The notes under the pieces: generated by a model
What the model was told of the DNA's origin: nothing
The model's input: the letters and a program-made list of their open reading frames with translations, nothing else
Database searches by the model: none
Made by a program: the position numbers and the translations under genes
In this document: positions 56,658-64,000 of the stretch, one piece after another
Numbering within the stretch: position 1 is the stretch's first letter
Layout: each line of letters opens with the position of its first letter
NCBI RefSeq assembly: GCF_014131735.1
Contig: NZ_CP039121.1
Location: 1,054,001-1,118,000 of the forward strand
From: Lactiplantibacillus plantarum
GTDB taxonomy: Bacteria > Bacillota > Bacilli > Lactobacillales > Lactobacillaceae
DNA: 64,000 nt
Direction: 5' to 3'

Positions 56658-57516
56658 ACGATATTGGTGGCGGTGGCTTCTTGGAATCGGTTTGTTAGTC
56701 GGGATCTGTTGGCCGGCCTACACGTGGAGTCAAGCGAATATCAAGACGCTGAAAAACACTGGTCGGACGCGGATGGCACCAGTTATTATGGTCCCCGGAT
56801 CGAGTGCGTCACAGAACCGGTTTGATAGTTTGATTACCGAGTTGGGGAAGGAAACGCCGAAAAAACACAGTGTATTGAAGCTGACAGTTCAGACGGATGG
56901 GACAATTAAGTATAGTGGTTCGATTGCTGCTAATGATAATGAGCCGTTCATCGTGATTGGCTTCGCGAATAATCGTGATGGTAAAGCTAATATTGATAAG
57001 CAAGCTGTCTGGTTGAATACGGCATTTAAGGCGTTGGTCAAAACGTATCACTTTAATCACTTTTATGCGCTAGGTCATTCCAATGGTGGCCTCATTTGGA
57101 CCCTCTTTTTAGAGCGCTATCTAAAGGAAAGTCCGAAGGTTCATATTGACCGGTTAATGACGATTGCCTCGCCGTACAATATGGAATCGACAAGTACGAC
57201 CGCCAAGACGAGCATGTTCAAGGAACTTTACCGTTATCGGACTGGTTTGCCGGAATCGTTAACCGTTTACTCGATTGCGGGGACGGAAAACTATACCAGT
57301 GATGGGACGGTGCCGTATAACAGCGTTAACTACGGTAAGTACATCTTTCAAGATCAGGTCAAGCATTTTACGGAGATTACTGTAACGGGGGCGAATACGG
57401 CGCACTCCGATCTACCACAGAATAAGCAAATCGTCAGCCTGATTCGACAGTACTTACTGGCTGAAACGATGCCTGACAAGGTTCGTCAAAAAAACGCACA
57501 ACGGGTACAAAATTAG
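56650..57516 (+). CDS. DUF915-type alpha/beta hydrolase, membrane-anchored
   Basis: 288 residues from ATG 56650 with GAGGAGGAGGCG upstream. A signal anchor (WRWLLGIGLLVGICWPAYTW) is followed by a hydrolase fold: VIMVPGSSASQNRF, the nucleophile elbow GHSNGG, late Asp in SDGTVPYNS and His in AHSDLP. It is probably an extracellular esterase or acyl hydrolase. Co-transcribed with the EIIC. Confidence 0.87.
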   Translation: MLKRYWWRWLLGIGLLVGICWPAYTWSQANIKTLKNTGRTRMAPVIMVPGSSASQNRFDSLITELGKETPKKHSVLKLTVQTDGTIKYSGSIAANDNEPFIVIGFANNRDGKANIDKQAVWLNTAFKALVKTYHFNHFYALGHSNGGLIWTLFLERYLKESPKVHIDRLMTIASPYNMESTSTTAKTSMFKELYRYRTGLPESLTVYSIAGTENYTSDGTVPYNSVNYGKYIFQDQVKHFTEITVTGANTAHSDLPQNKQIVSLIRQYLLAETMPDKVRQKNAQRVQN

Positions 57517-57608
57517 TTACGTTGTGTGGCAGTGATACTGCTGTTAAGACAACACTGGTGAGCGATCTGGTTAAGAAAGTTATACATGCAGTGAATAGAA
57601 CGACAAAA

Positions 57609-57649
57609 ACGATTAGCGTCTCGTAACCGGGACGCTAATCGTTTTTTAG
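57609..57649 (+). terminator. Terminator of the EIIC/hydrolase operon
   Basis: AACGATTAGCGTC and GACGCTAATCGTT with a short loop, then TTTTT. Confidence 0.9.
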
Positions 57650-57665
57650 TTAGATTTGCAATAAA

Positions 57666-57866
57666 TTAATGATGATGCCTGGCGTTGTGTGAGCGGGCTG
57701 ACCGTTTCGAGTAGTGGTGCTTCGACGGCTTCGCCCGGTGCTTGACTCGCATTGTGACACGGGTTCCCCGAACTCGCAAGGCTTGTGCATTGGTTGCCGG
57801 CAGGGTCAGTAAACCGCCACAGACGGCCAGGATGACGAGCACTGGTAATCCTCGGTGGATCGACAT
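57666..57866 (-). CDS. Small secreted basic His-rich protein (66 aa)
   Basis: The signal peptide (LPVLVILAVCGGLLTLPATNAQA) should be cleaved after AQA, leaving about 37 residues very rich in Arg, Lys, Ser and His (ending SARSHNARHHH). Very basic mature peptide; wall binding, metal binding or antimicrobial action are possible. GGGGGGCG lies upstream. Not recognised. Confidence 0.65.
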   Translation of the reverse strand: MSIHRGLPVLVILAVCGGLLTLPATNAQALRVRGTRVTMRVKHRAKPSKHHYSKRSARSHNARHHH

Positions 57867-58066
57867 GATAGAACGCCCCCCCTTAACTAAAATCCTTATT
57901 TAGTGTATAAGTAATTCGAGTCAGCGTCAACCTAAGGTCCGTTACTGACTTTACAAAACGTTAACGGCATATTAACGGATTATTCACAAAAAGCCGGCAA
58001 ATTTGATTGTATTTTGCCAAGTTTTCCTTTATGGTGGGAGTAATATATAAAAGGGAGTTTGGCTAA

Positions 58067-58507
58067 ATGAATATTGAAATCTTAAACTCAGCAATCCAAG
58101 ACTTACATTTCCAAATCGTTTATGATCGTTCTGAAGACGATGACAATCCTGGTCAGGGGCAATTCAGCTATACGACCGCCAATCCAGATGTTAAGAAGAC
58201 GTTTGGCGATGACGTTGTGCAGGCTCAATTACAAGTGACCTATAAAGAAGAAATGTTCGACTTATCCGCGACCGTTTTTGCGATTGTACGCCTAAGTGGT
58301 GAGATGGTGGGAATTATTGAACGTCAATCTGACAACAAATCAATTGAAGACGACGAACAAGAAATGTTGAACAATTTGAATGGTGCCATCATTCCAGCGT
58401 TGTCTGCCAAAGTCCGGGCCTATGCAGCATTATTGTCAACTGAAGCTAGCAACTTTGCCATCATGCCAGCTGACTTTGATGATAGCCAGCCCAATGATGC
58501 TGAATAA
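58067..58507 (+). CDS. DUF1149 family protein (146 aa)
   Basis: AAAGGGAGTTTGGCTAA before the ATG. The sequence IEILNSAIQDLHFQIVYD, VQAQLQVTYKEEMFDL and a final FDDSQPNDAE match DUF1149. SecB-like fold in the family; precise role unknown. Single-gene unit with its own terminator. Confidence 0.82.
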   Translation: MNIEILNSAIQDLHFQIVYDRSEDDDNPGQGQFSYTTANPDVKKTFGDDVVQAQLQVTYKEEMFDLSATVFAIVRLSGEMVGIIERQSDNKSIEDDEQEMLNNLNGAIIPALSAKVRAYAALLSTEASNFAIMPADFDDSQPNDAE

Positions 58508-58519
58508 GCGTAATCCAAG

Positions 58520-58547
58520 AGCTTGTCAAACTGGCAAGCTTTTTTTG
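58520..58547 (+). terminator. Terminator of the DUF1149 gene
   Basis: AGCTTG and CAAGCT with a 9-nt loop then TTTTTTT. Confidence 0.85.
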
Positions 58548-58608
58548 ATGACTTAAGGAATGAGTTCTAGCGTTGTGTAACCGTTAACAAAGGTGCTATA
58601 ATAATGAT

Positions 58609-58835
58609 GGTCAGAGTTGACTAGGCAACTGCGGTTGCAATGACGAGGTCAGAAGGTCTGATTGGTGACTTCAGCAATTATTACTTTGATCCAGGCTTAT
58701 CGGAATGGTTCAAAGCGGGGGTGACCGCAAGTCGGTTAGCACACATAGGGGCAGTGAATATTGACACATAGTTTGAGCCAAGCTGGTAAGTATCGTGGTG
58801 GCCAAGTTACGCTGTAATTTGGCCGCTATTTTTAT
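58609..58835 (+). ncRNA. Structured non-coding RNA, about 225 nt
   Basis: An extended -10 promoter (TGC TATAAT at 58594-58602, TTGTGT 18 bp upstream) starts the unit, and a strong GGCCAA..TTGGCC terminator with TTTTT ends it. Hairpins inside: GCAAC/GTTGC, TCAGA/TCTGA, TTTGA..TTCAAA and GCGG/CCGC. No ORF. The size is close to 6S RNA, but no signature was verified, so a riboswitch or another sRNA is also possible. Confidence 0.5.
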
Positions 58836-58940
58836 CTTATTTTCAGCCGAACACTGCGACAAAAAATGAAAACTGTCGTGATGAAATCACTGTAAATTGT
58901 CACATGAAAGCGTATACTGACGGTGAGAGGGGTGAGTGTT

Positions 58941-59504
58941 ATGTTTAAACCAATGGCATCTGTTTTTACGAACCATCAAATTGCGGGTCATTATCGGGCC
59001 ATTGAGCGGGCGCAAAAGTGCGTGGTTCCATTTCATTTTGAGATTCAGGGACAGGAGTATCCAAAGCCAAAACCAGAACGTAACTGGTTACGGCGCTTAT
59101 CGGGGACGTCGAGCGAGAAGTACGCAATGGTCGAACTGACCCCGACAAAGGTCGTTTTGTGGTCACCAGAAGGACGCAATCTGGGTGAAATGCCACTGAG
59201 TGCGGCGCGGCGAATTCAGATCGGTGCGATTCGATGTCACGTAACGGAAGGACTCGACCCACGCCACGCATTTCGGGCGACGATCTTTGTGCTGACTGAT
59301 AGCGGTAATTATTATTTTGCTAATTCTGATATGGAAGTTTTACCGGCGATTTGTAAGTTCGCCCATGAACATCAAGTGCCGGTAGAAGACCCACTGCGGT
59401 TGATTCCGCTTTTGAAGGTCGGCTGGCGGGTCGCGGCCGTGACGTTACATGAAACCTACGCGCAACTGGTTGCGCACACGGGTTATCCGGCTGATAAGGT
59501 TTAA
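58941..59504 (+). CDS. Hypothetical protein (187 aa)
   Basis: The ATG at 58941 has GAGAGGGGTGAG upstream. Soluble; a strand-rich middle (YAMVELTPTKVVLWSPEG, IRCHVTEGLDPRHAFRATIFVLTDS) and a C-terminal helix pair. It resembles small DNA-binding or PH-like domains but no family is certain. Confidence 0.65.
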   Translation: MFKPMASVFTNHQIAGHYRAIERAQKCVVPFHFEIQGQEYPKPKPERNWLRRLSGTSSEKYAMVELTPTKVVLWSPEGRNLGEMPLSAARRIQIGAIRCHVTEGLDPRHAFRATIFVLTDSGNYYFANSDMEVLPAICKFAHEHQVPVEDPLRLIPLLKVGWRVAAVTLHETYAQLVAHTGYPADKV

Positions 59505-59526
59505 CTTGATTTTATGATTAATAATA

Positions 59527-59567
59527 ATGAAAAACGGACTGTCGATAATGACAATCCGTTTTTTTGA
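59527..59567. terminator. Convergent terminator
   Basis: AAACGGACTGTC and GACAATCCGTTT (a few mismatches) with TTTTTTT on the plus strand; it separates the 187-aa gene from gdh. Confidence 0.8.
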
Positions 59568-59587
59568 TGCGATTAAATGTAGTTGGC

Positions 59588-60958
<1,371 letters not shown>

Positions 60959-61059
60959 TTAACTATAATCTTCATTTTAATGGTCACGTTCGGAAATTGC
61001 ACGAGTTAAATTAACTAAATTTTGATGAATTTTTAGTGATTGTGGTAAAACCGTGCTGT

Positions 61060-61073
61060 TGATAGCGCTTTCG
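61060..61073. promoter_or_regulatory. Candidate cre (CcpA) site
   Basis: On the minus strand CGAAAGCGCTATCA differs at about one position from the cre consensus TGAAARCGYTWTCA. It lies 126 bp before gdhA and in front of the divergent hydrolase gene. Confidence 0.5.
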
Positions 61074-61201
61074 ATTTGGTTCGGCGGACTAACAATAATT
61101 CGCATTTTAATGCAAAGTCAGAAGTGAGGGCGTATGCTTGTGACAATTAAATAGTAGTCAAGTCAGATTTGACGGGCGACTCATCAGGAACAGGGGGGAT
61201 C

Positions 61202-62377
61202 ATGATGAACAAACGGCGTTGGTTATTAAGTTTATTGCCAATCTTACTGGGGTTGATTGGTGTGGGTGTGTGGGGATCACAGCAATTAGGTCAAGGAGCA
61301 CAGCAAGTGACACCAAAGACAATTAAAGTACAGCAGGCAGCGTCAAAAATCAAATCCGCGACGAAAAAGCAAACGACGACTAAGCCTAAATTGAAGCCCG
61401 GCCAGCTTACTGAGGCCCAGGCAATCAAGCAAATCGATCAGTTGATCAAAAGTCATCATATTATGGGGACACTATTACTGACCACGAACGGTCCGGCGGG
61501 GGTCCGGGTTCGAACGTATGGTTATGCGGATGATGCCAATCAAGTCCGCAATACTGCGACGGAGGCTTATCCATTAGCGTCATTACAAAAAGCTGTGACT
61601 GGCGTGATGATTCAAAAACTGATCAATCAGGGTAAGTTGAGTCTGACGACGAAGCTGAGTCACTTTTACCCGGAAATTCCGTACGCCAATCAGATTACGA
61701 TACGTGAACTATTAGACCATCGTTCCGGTATTCGGATGACTGAGATAACACCAAAGACGATTTTACCAACGGAGACGGCGCGGCTGAACTTTACACTGCA
61801 ACATTTACGGTCGACGAATAATCATGCTTATGCCTATTCCAACGCGAACTTTACCTTATTGGCAGGGGTTATTCGCAAAGTGACGCATAAATCCTATCAG
61901 GCGGCTTTGACTAATGACATCATTCGGCCATTGGGATTAAAACATACCTATGAATATAACGATATTCCGGGCAATGTGATCAACCCGACTTCGTATCGCT
62001 TGGCTAATGGGTTTGGTCAGAGTGGCATCATTTCTAAGCCGTTACAATCTAGTGAATTAGGCTGTGGTAGTCTATATATGAGTGTGGGGGATTATTATAA
62101 ATTTATGTATGGGCTTCAAAGCGGCCAGCTAGTTGGCGAAGCCGGTTTAAAGTCACTTGCGGATAATTTTCAAATTAAATATTCGGCAGGCGTTTATTAC
62201 CAGGCAGGCCAGTTGATTCGAGTGGGTGGCAATGACAATAATTTTCATAGCTACTATATGGGGTCGCGAAATGCCAAAGTCGCCTTAGTCTTATTTGAAA
62301 ATCAGGGTGTTTTTGGTGGTGACAACCAGGTAGCGTATAAGATTCGTGATATTTTATTGAAGACGGTACCTTTTTAG
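61202..62377 (+). CDS. Beta-lactamase-family serine hydrolase, membrane-anchored
   Basis: 391 residues; the ATG is at 61202 or 61205, behind AGGGGGGATC. A signal anchor (WLLSLLPILLGLIGVGVW), a Lys/Thr/Gln spacer, then a class C beta-lactamase/DD-peptidase fold with SLQK (SxxK nucleophile), YSN (YxN) and LDHRSGI. Probably acts on peptidoglycan or teichoic acid decorations outside the cell. Ends at a strong terminator. Confidence 0.88.
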   Translation: MMNKRRWLLSLLPILLGLIGVGVWGSQQLGQGAQQVTPKTIKVQQAASKIKSATKKQTTTKPKLKPGQLTEAQAIKQIDQLIKSHHIMGTLLLTTNGPAGVRVRTYGYADDANQVRNTATEAYPLASLQKAVTGVMIQKLINQGKLSLTTKLSHFYPEIPYANQITIRELLDHRSGIRMTEITPKTILPTETARLNFTLQHLRSTNNHAYAYSNANFTLLAGVIRKVTHKSYQAALTNDIIRPLGLKHTYEYNDIPGNVINPTSYRLANGFGQSGIISKPLQSSELGCGSLYMSVGDYYKFMYGLQSGQLVGEAGLKSLADNFQIKYSAGVYYQAGQLIRVGGNDNNFHSYYMGSRNAKVALVLFENQGVFGGDNQVAYKIRDILLKTVPF

Positions 62378-62393
62378 AAACGGTCCGGGCTGA

Positions 62394-62446
62394 ACATCAT
62401 CTTAATTGCAGGAGAACGTGTGTCTGCGATTAAGGTGGTGTTTTTG
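62394..62446 (+). terminator. Terminator of the serine hydrolase gene
   Basis: ACATCATCTTAAT-GCAG pairs with CTGC-ATTAAGGTGGTGT, followed by TTTTT. Confidence 0.85.
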
Positions 62447-62565
62447 CTTACCCGTCCGTTTGGCTGAATCCTTGAAAATAACTAAACTTTTACTCGAAAT
62501 GATGGCGCCACGACGTAACTAACGCTATGATGAGATTAGAAACTAAATGATGCAGGTGAAAGTTA

Positions 62566-63684
62566 ATGACAAAACCAATTAAGGTAATGACGATTTTCGG
62601 CACGCGGCCAGAAGCAATTAAGATGGCGCCCATCGTGTTGCAGTTGCAGCAACAGCCACAATTTGAACCGGTAACGGTGGTGACGGCTCAACACCGCGAG
62701 ATGTTAGACCAGGTGCTCACGATTTTTCACATTACGCCGGACTATGATTTGAATATCATGAAGCCTAATCAGACGTTAGCTGGTATCACCAGCCGGGTAC
62801 TGACGAAGCTAGATGCAATTATGGATACAGTCAAGCCTGATATCGTGCTGGTGCATGGCGATACAACCACGACGTTTGCAGCTAGTGTGAGTGCTTTCTA
62901 TCATCAAATCCCAGTCGGACACGTGGAAGCGGGGTTGCGGACATGGCAGAAGTACTCGCCATATCCTGAAGAGATGAATCGGCAGCTGACCGACGTGCTG
63001 GCCGACATGTACTTTGCACCGACCGAATTAAGTCGGCAGAATCTATTGAAGGAAAACCATCCGGATACGGCCATCACGGTAACGGGCAATACGGCCATCG
63101 ATGCCTTAAAACAGACGGTTTCGATGGACTATCAACACGCTGCGCTTGATTTGATTCAGCCTGGGCACCGGATGATCTTACTCACGATGCATCGGCGTGA
63201 GAATCAGGGCGCCCCGATGGAAGCGGTCTTTGTCGCCATCAAACGAGTGGTTGCTCAGCATCCCGATGTCGAAGTGGTCTACCCAGTACACTTGAGTCCG
63301 GCAGTGCAGACAGTCGCCAAACGTATCCTCGGCCATACCGATCGCATTCACCTCATTGACCCGCTCGACGTGCTTGATTTTCACAACATGGCGGCGCGCA
63401 GTTACTTCATTATGACGGATTCGGGTGGGGTGCAGGAAGAGGCCCCGTCACTGAATAAACCGGTGCTCGTATTGCGTGATACTACTGAACGACCGGAAGG
63501 GGTCACCGCGGGGACGTTACGATTAGTCGGCACTGATGGTCAGCAGGTTGCGGCAGCAATGACCAGTCTGTTAGATGATTCCGCAGCGTACCAACGGATG
63601 GCAGGCGCTAAAAATCCTTATGGCGATGGTCATGCTGCGGAATACATCTTACAAGCGATTATGAAAAAAATTGGTACACATTAA
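62566..63684 (+). CDS. wecB: UDP-N-acetylglucosamine 2-epimerase
   Basis: 372 residues, CAGGTGAAAGTTA before the ATG. Clear family start (VMTIFGTRPEAIKMAPIV), HGDTTTTFAASVSAF, HVEAGLRTW, GNTAIDAL, MTDSGGVQEEAPSL. Interconverts UDP-GlcNAc and UDP-ManNAc for wall teichoic acid or exopolysaccharide. Single gene with its own terminator. Confidence 0.96.
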   Translation: MTKPIKVMTIFGTRPEAIKMAPIVLQLQQQPQFEPVTVVTAQHREMLDQVLTIFHITPDYDLNIMKPNQTLAGITSRVLTKLDAIMDTVKPDIVLVHGDTTTTFAASVSAFYHQIPVGHVEAGLRTWQKYSPYPEEMNRQLTDVLADMYFAPTELSRQNLLKENHPDTAITVTGNTAIDALKQTVSMDYQHAALDLIQPGHRMILLTMHRRENQGAPMEAVFVAIKRVVAQHPDVEVVYPVHLSPAVQTVAKRILGHTDRIHLIDPLDVLDFHNMAARSYFIMTDSGGVQEEAPSLNKPVLVLRDTTERPEGVTAGTLRLVGTDGQQVAAAMTSLLDDSAAYQRMAGAKNPYGDGHAAEYILQAIMKKIGTH

Positions 63685-64000
63685 TTTATTTACATTTTTG
63701 TATAAACAGTGTAATATTAAGCACTGACATAGTGATAAAAATTTTCATTTCTTCCGTAAAGATGTGAAAGAGCCGGATATGGATGCCGCGGGGGTATCAA
63801 TACCGGTTATTTTTTTGCGTTAAAATTTGGATGGGCCCAGTACTACTGAGCGTCTAGGCAGCTACTTGATTTTGTCAAAGTGGCTGACGGCTGGGAGATA
63901 AGCGGATTTTACTCGTCAGCGGCCAGGTATTGCCATCAATTGATCTGATTGGACCGACTAGTCTATTCGCCGAAAGCACTAATCCTAGTATAAAAGGTGT
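63685..64000. other. Gene-free end of window
   Basis: After the wecB terminator no ORF with an SD is seen up to the edge. It may hold the upstream region of the next operon. Confidence 0.4.
63770..63817 (+). terminator. Terminator of wecB
   Basis: AGCCGG-ATAT pairs with ATA-CCGGTT around a GC-rich loop, followed by ATTTTTTT. Confidence 0.75.

Overview
The window looks like chromosome of a lactic acid bacterium, most probably the Lactiplantibacillus plantarum group. The reasons are strong AGGAGG ribosome binding sites, an LPQTD sorting signal joined to a KxYKxGKxW signal peptide, MucBP repeats, a TTG-started GdhA-type glutamate dehydrogenase, and a siphovirus-type prophage of the Lactobacillus kind. 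The species call is inference from gene content; no database was searched.

Bases 1-8150 are host accessory DNA. Nine tandem small genes (437-2083) encode close paralogues of 43-47 residues, three of them on exact 164-bp units. Behind a terminator come a MucBP/LPQTD adhesin, a coiled-coil protein with a glycosyltransferase-like beta-repeat domain, and a MarR regulator. Two small minus-strand genes, tRNA-Gln, a small membrane protein and tRNA-Glu lead to the prophage.

The prophage runs from about 8.9 to 54.6 kb. Its lysogeny arm (9.1-16.5 kb, minus strand) holds the integrase, a DUF1828/DUF6978-like pair, and small membrane or secreted genes separated by one normal tRNA-Gly and five tRNA-like elements whose anticodon arms are replaced by 36-46 nt inserts. 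Two repressor/Cro-type switches follow (16.2-16.9 and 18.4-19.0 kb), each with visible palindromic operators. The early operon encodes RecT, a nuclease, a DnaD-like initiator with internal iterons, RusA and ArpU. Between ArpU and terminase lie an exact 11-bp-period repeat array, tRNA-Trp, an Abi_C-like gene and a DUF2829 (Tad2-type anti-Thoeris) gene. The late operon is SPP1/PBSX-like: terminase, portal, Prp-type protease, minor head protein with a toxin-like tail and overlapping small gene, scaffold, capsid, connectors, tail tube, frameshifted tail chaperones, a 1943-aa tape measure, a 1799-aa receptor-binding protein with an S74 chaperone, GH25 endolysin and holins. A candidate structured RNA lies between two near-identical terminators at the right end.

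Bases 54.7-64 kb are host backbone: universal stress protein, PTS EIIC and DUF915-type hydrolase, a basic secreted peptide, a DUF1149 protein, a structured RNA, glutamate dehydrogenase with a possible cre site, a beta-lactamase-fold serine hydrolase and UDP-GlcNAc 2-epimerase.

The most unusual parts are the small-peptide array, the tRNA-like cassette array, the phage defence/anti-defence pocket and the virion-linked putative toxin pair.
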